From positions 1 to 18,993 of the forward strand of contig JASJEI010000282.1 in NCBI GenBank assembly GCA_030064795.1: a stretch of 18,993 nucleotides of DNA. The letters run 5' to 3'. Numbering within the stretch: the stretch's first letter is position 1; each line of letters opens with the position of its first letter. Of this stretch, positions 8,035-14,900 are shown piece by piece. The position numbers and the translations under genes were made by a program. The notes beneath the pieces are model-generated. The model worked only from the letters and a program-made list of their open reading frames with translations, was not told where the DNA came from and ran no database searches. The stretch is from Pleurocapsa sp. MO_226.B13 (lineage in GTDB: Bacteria > Cyanobacteriota > Cyanobacteriia > Cyanobacteriales > Xenococcaceae).

Positions 8035-8223
8035 CGGACACAACCAGATATAAACTTGTATCTTTATATTTTGCTTGTTTAATCACTAATCTATCGCTCA
8101 ATAACTGAATATTTAATATTTCTCAGCTTTATTTTGCTTTGTAAACAATGAAAAATTCAGAAAATGCAACCAAAAACTATCCGCCCCCAAAAGTTGATAA
8201 CGGCGAACAATTTCTTGCTCTGG

Positions 8224-8236
8224 TCATAACTTATGA
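8224..8236. promoter_or_regulatory. Short perfect palindrome upstream of cysK
   Basis: TCATAA-C-TTATGA is a perfect inverted repeat around one base, about 190 bp upstream of the cysK start. It could be a regulator operator or part of a promoter for the adjacent RNA element. It does not match the NtcA pattern (GTA-N8-TAC). A palindrome this short can also arise by chance in AT-rich DNA. Confidence 0.25.
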
Positions 8237-8248
8237 GGGCGGTCTAGA

Positions 8249-8382
8249 GGGTCTCTTAGTTGAAACCTAACTGCTGGAAGGAACTCCAACAATGTCTACC
8301 TAGTTGCTTCCGAAGAAGTTTAGATGCGACTGCTTAGAGAACAGCCCCAGCACACAGCTGGCTATCATCAACTAGGAGACCC
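8249..8382 (+). ncRNA. Candidate structured RNA between cysK and cbiA
   Basis: GGGTCTCTTAGTTG (8249-8262) can pair over its full length with CAACTAGGAGACCC (8369-8382). That is a 14-bp closing stem with one U-G wobble. Inside it, TGCTGG (8272-8277) pairs with CCAGCA (8347-8352), TCTA (8295-8298) with TAGA (8335-8338), and AGTTGC (8302-8307) with GCGACT (8326-8331) around a CUUC-CGAA-GAAG hairpin. This gives a rod with internal loops. The wobbles at 8256/8375 and 8305/8328 become A-C mismatches on the opposite strand, so the + strand is favoured. The plan (long closing stem, internal loop, apical hairpin) recalls 6S RNA, but I cannot match the sequence to it. CAACTAGG (8369-8376) can also pair perfectly with CCTAGTTG (8299-8306), which allows a switch. 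No terminator T-run was seen. Confidence 0.4.
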
Positions 8383-8405
8383 ATGTTACTACTGTGTTCT
8401 GTCAT
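8334..8405 (-). CDS. Candidate small protein (23 aa) with perfect Shine-Dalgarno
   Basis: On the minus strand an ATG at 8405 opens a 23-codon frame (starting MTEHSSNMGLLVDD, ending CAGAVL) that closes with TAA at 8334-8336. AGGAGGTGAT (10 bases, complementary to the anti-Shine-Dalgarno 3' end of 16S rRNA) lies ideally spaced, with eight bases between AGGAGG and the ATG. Such strong sites are otherwise nearly absent here. A promoter-like pair sits just upstream (8433-8461). The peptide contains one Cys and is not recognised. It could be a leader peptide of cysK, whose ATG is 300 bases further on, or an independent small mRNA. It overlaps the candidate RNA on the other strand, so one of the two readings may be wrong. 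Confidence 0.4.
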   Translation of the reverse strand: MTEHSSNMGLLVDDSQLCAGAVL

Positions 8406-8432
8406 GGGCATCACCTCCTATATCCCTAAATG

Positions 8433-8461
8433 GTTATTGATAACTGCGTATCTCCAATCAA
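8433..8461 (-). promoter_or_regulatory. Putative sigma-70-type promoter for the small ORF / cysK leader
   Basis: On the minus strand TTGATT (8456-8461) and AATAAC (8433-8438) are separated by 17 bases, matching -35 and -10 spacing. The -10 box is weak (four of six). The -35 overlaps the last codons of cbiA. Transcription would begin near 8426, a few bases before the strong ribosome binding site. Confidence 0.3.
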
Positions 8462-9846
8462 TATAACGAAGTTTGATAATTTCGGCAATGTTGAATAAAT
8501 CTTTGAGCTAAATTTCTGGATTCTCCCCAGTGGAGATGAAGATAGGAAGCGTGTACCTGTCCGATTTGCCAGCCTTCTTTTAGTATGGGACTGGATTGGT
8601 GTAAACCTTGTAATTGCCATTGAGGTTTAGGAGGAGAAATCGTCAGCTGAGAACGATGAAATTCGTGTCCTCTTACAGTTTGTTGTGCAAGAATCAAAGG
8701 ACTATTCTCTAAGGCGATCGCTTTTCGGTAGCCCAAAGTTAATTTAGCTTGCATCGTGACAGTACTGGGTATTACTCCCACCATCGACCAAGTTTGGTTG
8801 TCTAGATCTATTAGTTGCTGGCATAGGTACATCAAGCCACCGCATTCGGCGTAAGTGGGAATTCCCGCCTGGATTATTTGTTTGAGTTGTTGGAGAACGT
8901 TTTTGTTTTCTGCTAAATCTGAGGCGAACACTTCGGGAAAACCCCCACCAAAGTATAATCCCTGGATATCATCGGGTATCTTGCGGTCTTCGATCGGACT
9001 CCAGCTAATTAATTTTGCTCCTAATTGAATCAAGATATCTAAATTGTCTTGATAGTAAAAGTTAAAGGCTTTATCTTGAGCTACAGCGATTTTGATTGAA
9101 GACTGGAGGACTGGGTGGCTGGTAGATTGGGATACTTGGGGACTTGGGGTTTGTCGTTCGACTAAAGGAAATAATTTCTCCCAGTTGAAAGATGTCTTAG
9201 CTAGATCGGCTAGCTGAGAGAAAACTTGCTTAATCTGAGGTAGTTCTGCTGAGGGAATTAAACCTAAATGTCGGTCTGGAATACTAATCTGGTTATTGCG
9301 TCTTAATACTCCCAAAATAGGCATATCGATCGCCTTTAACGCTGTTGTTAGTAATTCTAAATGGCGATCGCTTGCTACTTTGTTTAAAATTACTCCTGCA
9401 ACTTTAACCTGGGGGTCGAGATTGGCATAACCAAAAGCGATCGCAGCAATGGAACTAGACAGACGAGAACAGTCTAAAACTAAAACTACAGGTAATTTTA
9501 ATATCCTAGCAATATGAGCGGTACTGCCATAGTCGTTTAAACTATCAGTACCATCTGGGTCACGAATGCCATCAAATAGACCCATGACTCCTTCTACCAC
9601 TACACAGTTTGCATCTGTAGCATGACGCTGAAAACAATCTCGAACGTAATTAGGGGAAGTCAGTACGGAGTCTAAGTTGCGACAGGGTATCCCCGTTGCT
9701 AGCTTGTGAAACATCGGATCTATGTAATCTGGTCCTACTTTGAATGACTGAACTTGGTCACCCCGATCTGCTAGAAACGCCAGAATCGCTAGGGTAACAG
9801 TTGTTTTACCTACTCCAGAGCGATCGCCAGCAATAATTAACGCCAT
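8458..9846 (-). CDS. cbiA: Cobyrinate a,c-diamide synthase
   Basis: The enzyme amidates the a and c carboxylates of cobyrinate (or its cobalt form), using glutamine and ATP, in corrin biosynthesis. The 462-residue length is normal. The N-terminal dethiobiotin-synthetase-like ATP domain shows the P-loop GDRSGVGKTT (7-16), KVGPDYIDPMFH, and VVEGVMGLFDG. The C-terminal class I glutamine amidotransferase domain shows YFGGGFPE, the nucleophile Cys335 in YAECGGLMYL, and His432 in QVHASYLHLHW. A linker around residues 230-250 is rich in Ser, Gln and Pro. The ATG at 9846 gives the standard N-terminus. It is divergent from the pilG-like gene across 153 bp. No cobalamin riboswitch signature was seen upstream. 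Confidence 0.95.
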   Translation of the reverse strand: MALIIAGDRSGVGKTTVTLAILAFLADRGDQVQSFKVGPDYIDPMFHKLATGIPCRNLDSVLTSPNYVRDCFQRHATDANCVVVEGVMGLFDGIRDPDGTDSLNDYGSTAHIARILKLPVVLVLDCSRLSSSIAAIAFGYANLDPQVKVAGVILNKVASDRHLELLTTALKAIDMPILGVLRRNNQISIPDRHLGLIPSAELPQIKQVFSQLADLAKTSFNWEKLFPLVERQTPSPQVSQSTSHPVLQSSIKIAVAQDKAFNFYYQDNLDILIQLGAKLISWSPIEDRKIPDDIQGLYFGGGFPEVFASDLAENKNVLQQLKQIIQAGIPTYAECGGLMYLCQQLIDLDNQTWSMVGVIPSTVTMQAKLTLGYRKAIALENSPLILAQQTVRGHEFHRSQLTISPPKPQWQLQGLHQSSPILKEGWQIGQVHASYLHLHWGESRNLAQRFIQHCRNYQTSLY

Positions 9847-9880
9847 GTAATCTATCTGTGGTTAGAAATTTTCACGATTA

Positions 9881-9903
9881 AAACCTGAATTTTCTTCGGG
9901 TTT
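9881..9903 (+). other. Hairpin in the cbiA/pilG divergent region
   Basis: AAACCTGAA pairs with TTCGGGTTT around a five-base loop (9890-9894). The stem has nine pairs with one U-G wobble on the + strand. It lies 35 bases before cbiA and about 100 before pilG, so it could sit in either 5' leader. The rest of the 153-bp gap is AT-rich, with two near-identical AATTATTTTTTT runs around 9935-9958, a likely promoter region. Confidence 0.4.
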
Positions 9904-9999
9904 CTGGGAACAATACTAAAAGTACTATCGTAATTATTTTTTTTTAATTATTTTTTTAAACTCTTTGTTTGCTATTTCTAACTTTTATTTAGCAAGATC

Positions 10000-11241
10000 A
10001 TGAATAACAGTCCTCAGAATCCTCTCAAGGTTCTTCAAGCTAAACATCAAGAAACTTGGTCTGGTTGTATAGAAATAATCGAACCCCAAGATGCTTCTAT
10101 TGTTTGGCAAGTTTATCTACTACAGGGAAAAGTACAATATATTAGTACCGTTAGAGGGCAACAGACTCGATTAGATTATCTTTGGCAAAAGTTTAAGTTG
10201 GGTTCTAATTGTCCTCGATTAAAAGAACCAAAAGCAAAAGTTTCTGAATACACCCAAATCTGCGAATGGTTATCTGATAAGCAGTTAAGTATTGAAAATA
10301 TCAGAAAGCTACTGTTTATGTTTATCAGAGAAGGCTTGACTCAGATTTTAAGTATTTCCAAGACTAAAATTAGCTTTAATCCAGCCAAACGAATCAAAAA
10401 ATCATTAGTTAGTTTTGATCTAAAAAAGATCATTACCAACGAACAAATTACAGCTAAGGCTAAAGAGTGGCAAGAAGTAAAAAGCTATTGTTATTCTCCT
10501 TTGAGTCGTTTATATCTCGACCAGAAAAATGCTTTAAAATTCTATAAAATCTGGAAAGAACTCTATACTTTGCCTGAACTAGCACCATTGGCAAATTCTC
10601 AGAAGCTTTCTAGTTTTGTCAGTTTGTTTGTAGCTAAAAGTAGTTTATATGAGATAGCAACTAAAGCAAAAGTTGATACTTATTTTTTAATTAAACATTT
10701 AAAAGAATCTCTAGAAACTAAAATAGTCGTTTTACTTCCTTTTGCTGAAGCAAATTTAGAGGATAAGCAGAAAAATAAAGCTAAACTAAAAGAAAATATA
10801 AAGCCAAACAATTCTCAACCTGACATTAATCAAAGTGAGAGAATAGAGCCAAATAATGCGCCCAGTTTAATTGTCTGTATTGATGATAGCAAAACAGTCC
10901 AAAGACAAGTAAAAATGACCCTGAAAGCTGTAGGTTATCAAGTAGTAGGTATCCTCGATCCTACTATGGCTCTTAAAGAATTATCTCAGCATCAGCCAGC
11001 GGTAATTTTTATGGATATAAATATGCCTAATATCAATGGCTATGACCTCTGTAGTTTACTGAGGAAATCGCAAAAATTTAAGGAAGTTCCAATTGTAATG
11101 TTAACTGGTAGAGATGGAATGATCGACAGAGTGAGGGCAAAAATAGCAGGCGCAAACGACTATTTAACTAAACCTTGCGACCCTAATAAATTAATAGCTT
11201 TAACTAAAATGCTAGAAAAATCTATGGTAACTGCTTCATAA
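10000..11241 (+). CDS. pilG: PatA-type response regulator (PilG/PixG-like)
   Basis: This 413-residue protein has an N-terminal PATAN/DUF4388-like domain (about 1-120, with GCIEI and YLLQGKVQYIS), a helical middle, and a C-terminal receiver (about 290-405). Receiver residues are intact: acidic pair in CIDDSK, phosphoacceptor Asp339 in IFMDINMP, Thr in VMLTGRD, and Lys391 in LTKP. This architecture belongs to cyanobacterial PatA/PixG/PilG regulators, which take phosphate from the partner CheA and act on type IV pilus motility. It is first of five genes in the same direction (G-H-I-J-L order). No DNA-binding output domain is present. The ATG at 10000 has only a weak upstream ribosome site. A PixG or HmpA-type name is equally possible. 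Confidence 0.85.
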   Translation: MNNSPQNPLKVLQAKHQETWSGCIEIIEPQDASIVWQVYLLQGKVQYISTVRGQQTRLDYLWQKFKLGSNCPRLKEPKAKVSEYTQICEWLSDKQLSIENIRKLLFMFIREGLTQILSISKTKISFNPAKRIKKSLVSFDLKKIITNEQITAKAKEWQEVKSYCYSPLSRLYLDQKNALKFYKIWKELYTLPELAPLANSQKLSSFVSLFVAKSSLYEIATKAKVDTYFLIKHLKESLETKIVVLLPFAEANLEDKQKNKAKLKENIKPNNSQPDINQSERIEPNNAPSLIVCIDDSKTVQRQVKMTLKAVGYQVVGILDPTMALKELSQHQPAVIFMDINMPNINGYDLCSLLRKSQKFKEVPIVMLTGRDGMIDRVRAKIAGANDYLTKPCDPNKLIALTKMLEKSMVTAS

Positions 11242-11327
11242 GCCAAGAAAGCCTATTTATAGAGTATTGATGATAGTTATCCTGATTTTTTGGGAATTAT
11301 AGTATCAATTATAAGGAAATAATTATT

Positions 11328-11693
11328 ATGAAAACTATCTTAATTGTGGAAGATACTCATGCAGAAAGGCAAATGAGTTCTGCATTATTGTCTCATGCAG
11401 GTTTTAAAGTAGCAGTTGCCGAGAGTGCTGAAACTGCTTGGGAATGGCTTAATAATAATCCTCGCCCCAATTTAATTTTGTTAGATATTGTGATGCCAGG
11501 AGAAAGTGGTTTAGATCTTTGTCGTAAGATTCGAGAAAATCCTGACTGGCAAGATTTACCAATTTTATTTTGTAGTTCCAAGGCTGAAGAATTCGATCGC
11601 TTTTGGGCAATGCGACAAGGAGGCAATGAATATATTACTAAACCTTACGTTCCTCAAAATTTAGTTGATAAAGTGACTCAGTTTGTTAACTAA
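11328..11693 (+). CDS. pilH: CheY-like single-domain response regulator (PilH/PixH-like)
   Basis: The 121-residue stand-alone receiver carries all catalytic residues: acidic pair Glu8/Asp9, phosphoacceptor Asp53 in LLDIVMPG, Ser83, and Lys105 in ITKPY. In homologous clusters this CheY either acts at the motor or drains phosphate from CheA. It lies 86 bases after the PatA-type gene, with AAGGA in front of its ATG, and 21 bases before the CheW gene. The shorter gaps to later genes suggest one transcript. Nothing looks damaged. Confidence 0.92.
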   Translation: MKTILIVEDTHAERQMSSALLSHAGFKVAVAESAETAWEWLNNNPRPNLILLDIVMPGESGLDLCRKIRENPDWQDLPILFCSSKAEEFDRFWAMRQGGNEYITKPYVPQNLVDKVTQFVN

Positions 11694-11714
11694 ATATTAT
11701 TTATCAACCTAAAA

Positions 11715-12185
11715 ATGGCTCAAGAATATTTTAGTGTTGCCTTATCTCAAGATATAAGTTTGGCGATACCATTAGCAAGTATTAAAACGGTAACGCAGTT
11801 AGAAACTAAAAATATTTGTCTGGTTCCTGGAGTGGCAGATTTTTGGTATGGAGTCGTAAATTTTAAAGGTTCTTTACTCTGGGTTTTAGATAGCGATCGC
11901 TATTTTAATTTAAATAGCACAAGACAAAATTATCGTCGCAAAAAGCTAACTACAGTAGTCATCAAACATCACTCGAAAGATTCTAAACAGGTAGCTTTAG
12001 TAACCCCAAAATTAGAGGGCATTATTTCAGTTGAATCCGAGCGGTTAGAACAGTTAACCGATAGTTCGTCACCCAGATTAACAGACTGTTGTTTGGGCAT
12101 GATTAGCGACAACAATAAAAATACTTATATTTTAAAGGGCAATTTACTAGAGCAGCTATACCAACAAACCAAAGTATCTGCGTAA
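11715..12185 (+). CDS. pilI: CheW-like coupling protein (PilI/PixI-like)
   Basis: The 156-residue protein is a single CheW domain: it opens with YFSVALSQDISLAIPLASI, then VTQLETKNICLVPGVADFWYGVVNFKGSLLWVLD, the CheW core that bridges receptor and CheA. The rest is a beta-rich domain end with an insertion of basic residues (YRRKKL). It should couple the downstream receptor to the CheA kinase in the receptor array. It sits between the CheY and receptor genes with short gaps (21 and 37 bases), consistent with one operon. Confidence 0.88.
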   Translation: MAQEYFSVALSQDISLAIPLASIKTVTQLETKNICLVPGVADFWYGVVNFKGSLLWVLDSDRYFNLNSTRQNYRRKKLTTVVIKHHSKDSKQVALVTPKLEGIISVESERLEQLTDSSSPRLTDCCLGMISDNNKNTYILKGNLLEQLYQQTKVSA

Positions 12186-12222
12186 ATCAATTCTGCTTAT
12201 TCTAATTATTAGGAAAAATCTA

Positions 12223-14652
12223 ATGTCTGATTCTCAATTTGAGTTTGTTACTAATGATGCCGACGATCTAGTAGGCAAAATAGTTCGAGCTAATGCTTTA
12301 GAAAGTGAAGGTAATATCGAAGAGGCGATCGCTCTTTACCAAGAAATTGCCGCTCGAGATCCTAGTGGTAATTATGGAGATGTTGCCAGAGAGGCGTTGA
12401 ATAACCTCCAGCAAACCTCTACTCCAGAGACAAATGATTCCGAACTAGGCGAACTTGAAGAATCATTTTCTTGGTGGGAAAAGCTTAGTATTAAAGCCAA
12501 AACAACCTTCATATTGATCGGAGTGACCCTATCATCTACCCTAGCAGTTAGTTCCATAGCATATGTAGTTGCGGATCGAACTGTTGCCAAAGAAATTAAC
12601 CTAGCAGAACAAGCTGAATCCTACACTTTGACCAAAGCGATCGCTACATTTATGCATCAGCGTTACGGAGACATCAAAGTATTAGCCAATTTAGAAATAA
12701 TTGCCGATCCAGAATTGAGGGCTAGTAAAAATACACTCCAGAAACGAGCTATTTTAACTAAATATGCTAAAGCATACGGTGTTTATAACAGTATTACCGC
12801 TTTCGATCTCCAGGGAAATGCGATCGCCAGTTCGGTCAAGGAAACTCCAGACAACCAAAAAGAGCAACCCTGGTTTCAAAATATACTCACTTTCGATCGG
12901 CCCTATATCAGTCAACCTCTGGTTTCAGATTCTGGTACTCTAGAAATTCACTTTGCTGCTCCCATCAAAGATACTACTAGTGGAAAAACTATGGGAATGA
13001 TGCTAGCAAAGATGCCCGCAGACAAGATTCGCCAAATTATGGTTAATCCTAATGGGGTTGAAACCTCTTATCTGTTAAATAATCGCGGACAAATTTTTCT
13101 CTCTTCCGATGAAGCTGAGACACAGCAGATATCGGCAATTGATACCAAAACTATCCCCTTAGCTTCTCGTTTTGATTTTTCCGAACAATTGATTCAAGAA
13201 TTTAACCGTCGAGCCAACCAACGACAAAACCAAGGCAAAAATAAGCAATTTGTTTTTAACGGCAAACAAGAAGTTGCTTATTTTCATACCTTCTCCGATC
13301 TTGAGACCAAGTTCCTGCAAGATTTACCCTACTTAGGCTGGAGTACCCTAACTACTATTGATAACGATTTTGCCTTTGCTGCCCAAAGACAATTATTATT
13401 GGTCTTTATTCTGGGAACAGTAGTCACGGCATCGGTCATAGCAGTTTTAGCTCGATTAATCGCCGAAAAAGCCACTCAGCCTTTAATTGACGCAGCAGAA
13501 ACAGTAGACAAAATTGGTAAAGGTATTTTTGAATCTAGAGTGAGGATTCAAGGAAAAGATGAAATTGCTGAATTGGGTTCTAACATTAATAAAATGGCAG
13601 GACAAATTCAGGATATTCTTCATACTCAGGAGATCGAGGCAAAACGCCAACGTCAAGAAAAAGAAAAACTGCAACAAGGGGTAATGGGCTTGCTCTTAGA
13701 TGTAGAAGGAGCAAGAAAAGGCGATTTGACCGTGAGAGCAGAAATGACCGATGGTGCAGTAGGCTCAATTGCAGATGCTTTTAATTCGACTCTGCAAAAA
13801 TTACAAGGGCTACTACGGGAGGTACAAAGCGTCTCGACTGAAGTCGGTCAATTATCTTTAGCAGGAGAAGGTTCAGTTAAACAGCTTTCAGAATCGGCAC
13901 TGAGTCAGGCAGAGGAAATTAACCTCACTTTAAATAATATCGATCAAATCAACCAATCGGTAGAAACTGTCGCTAGCTACGCTCAAGAAGCTGCCCAGAT
14001 TGCCCGTCATGGTTCGATTCAGGCTAAGGAAGGGGATTTAGCAATGGATGCAACAGTAAATAGTATTGAAAAAATACGCACCACCGTAGCTAATACTGCT
14101 AAAAAAGTGAAACAATTAGCAGAATCCTCGCAAGAAATTGCTCAAATCGTCGAAATTATCTCTGGAATTTCGGAAAAAACCAATCTACTAGCTTTTAACG
14201 CCTCAGTAGAGGCCGCTCGCGCAGGAGAACACGGTGAAGGTTTTAGAATCGTCGCCGAAGAAGTACGTCGTCTTGCCGATCGCATTACAGAGGCAACTAA
14301 AGATATTCAACAACTGGTTGCCACAATTCAACAAGATACAACCTCCGTACTTGAAGGAATGGAAACTAGTACTGCTGAGGTGGTAAACGGTAGTGAATTG
14401 GTGAGAATGACCAAACTAAATTTGCGTAGCTTGGCTGAAACTAGCCAACAAATCGACCAGTACTTAAAATCTATTTCTACCAATACCATCGACCAAACCA
14501 ATACTTCTAGACAGGTGAATGAAAAAATTAACGGTATTGCTTTGGTGGCAAAAACTACTTCTAATGAAGCACAAACTGTAGTGCAGTCTTTACGTACTCT
14601 AGTCGAAGAAGCGGAAAATCTTCAGTCATCGATCTCACAATTCAAACTCTAG
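12223..14652 (+). CDS. pilJ: Methyl-accepting chemotaxis protein with Cache sensor (PilJ-like)
   Basis: The receptor has 809 residues. The N-terminal cytoplasmic stretch (about 1-65) looks TPR-like (NALESEGNIEEAIALYQEIAARDP). Membrane spans lie at about 95-117 and 390-412. The roughly 270-residue periplasmic region between them resembles a double Cache domain (AKAYGVYNSITAFDLQGNAIAS, then QPWFQNIL and RPYISQP). A HAMP domain follows at about 413-465 with a second HAMP-like segment near 488-535. The signalling hairpin tip is at about 651-688 (EKTNLLAFNASVEAARAGEHGEGFRIVAEEVRRLADR). There is no GAF or bilin-binding domain, so it is unlike photoreceptor PixJ and closer to PilJ/HmpD receptors of pilus motility. 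The ligand is unknown; Cache domains usually bind small molecules. AGGA lies upstream of the ATG. Confidence 0.92.
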   Translation: MSDSQFEFVTNDADDLVGKIVRANALESEGNIEEAIALYQEIAARDPSGNYGDVAREALNNLQQTSTPETNDSELGELEESFSWWEKLSIKAKTTFILIGVTLSSTLAVSSIAYVVADRTVAKEINLAEQAESYTLTKAIATFMHQRYGDIKVLANLEIIADPELRASKNTLQKRAILTKYAKAYGVYNSITAFDLQGNAIASSVKETPDNQKEQPWFQNILTFDRPYISQPLVSDSGTLEIHFAAPIKDTTSGKTMGMMLAKMPADKIRQIMVNPNGVETSYLLNNRGQIFLSSDEAETQQISAIDTKTIPLASRFDFSEQLIQEFNRRANQRQNQGKNKQFVFNGKQEVAYFHTFSDLETKFLQDLPYLGWSTLTTIDNDFAFAAQRQLLLVFILGTVVTASVIAVLARLIAEKATQPLIDAAETVDKIGKGIFESRVRIQGKDEIAELGSNINKMAGQIQDILHTQEIEAKRQRQEKEKLQQGVMGLLLDVEGARKGDLTVRAEMTDGAVGSIADAFNSTLQKLQGLLREVQSVSTEVGQLSLAGEGSVKQLSESALSQAEEINLTLNNIDQINQSVETVASYAQEAAQIARHGSIQAKEGDLAMDATVNSIEKIRTTVANTAKKVKQLAESSQEIAQIVEIISGISEKTNLLAFNASVEAARAGEHGEGFRIVAEEVRRLADRITEATKDIQQLVATIQQDTTSVLEGMETSTAEVVNGSELVRMTKLNLRSLAETSQQIDQYLKSISTNTIDQTNTSRQVNEKINGIALVAKTTSNEAQTVVQSLRTLVEEAENLQSSISQFKL

Positions 14653-14900
14653 GCTCGTAAATAGCTCTATAGCAATACGAACTTATATTAAGACGCTCAC
14701 TACTCGTACAGACGTAGCATGCTACGTCTCTACACTACTCACTACTCCCGTACGGTCTTTTCCCTAAAGGACTCGCTTCGCATCGCATGAAACGACTCTA
14801 GCGATCTAGCAATACAAAAAAGCGATCGGAAATTATTTACTACTCACTACTCTTAAGCTACTAGTTTTTAAGTCATAACCAACAAACGTACTATCATAAA
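14653..14900. repeat. 248-bp repeat-rich gap before the CheA gene, with a 20-bp palindrome
   Basis: The gap contains a perfect palindrome, AGACGTAGCATGCTACGTCT (14710-14729), flanked by GTA and TAC that extend the pairing past one mismatch. Several CACTACTC-like copies lie at about 14698, 14734, 14741 and 14840. A segment GTCTTTTCCCTAAAGGAC (14755-14772) can fold on itself. Palindromes and short repeats of this type are widespread between cyanobacterial genes and may be mobile or processing sites. The last 100 bases are AT-rich and could hold a separate promoter for the CheA gene, but none could be assigned. Confidence 0.6.

Larger units (their letters stand above)
8035..8457. other. 423-bp intergenic region between cbiA and cysK
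   Basis: This stretch holds no long ORF of its own. It contains the candidate structured RNA, the small minus-strand ORF with its ribosome site and promoter, and the 13-bp palindrome described separately. The part nearest cysK (8035-8160) is AT-rich and featureless, and probably includes the cysK promoter, which I cannot place confidently. CCCATG (8380-8385) and CATGGG (8403-8408) form a further 6-bp inverted repeat. It shares bases 8380-8382 with the long stem, so the two helices exclude each other. Confidence 0.6.

Noticed and set aside
7871..8101. Minus-strand frame overlapping the cysK start in another frame
   Set aside because: A low-complexity, Ser/Arg-rich shadow of the cysK N-terminus and its leader; no family resemblance.
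8160..8420. tmRNA, SRP RNA or RNase P RNA
   Set aside because: The conserved sequences of these RNAs (tmRNA 5' end, SRP GGAAGGAAGCAGC core, RNase P core) are not present. Only a general structural likeness to 6S RNA remains.
9847..9999. Cobalamin riboswitch upstream of cbiA
   Set aside because: The gap is only 153 bp, very AT-rich, and I see no GCCACTG-type core of the B12 box.
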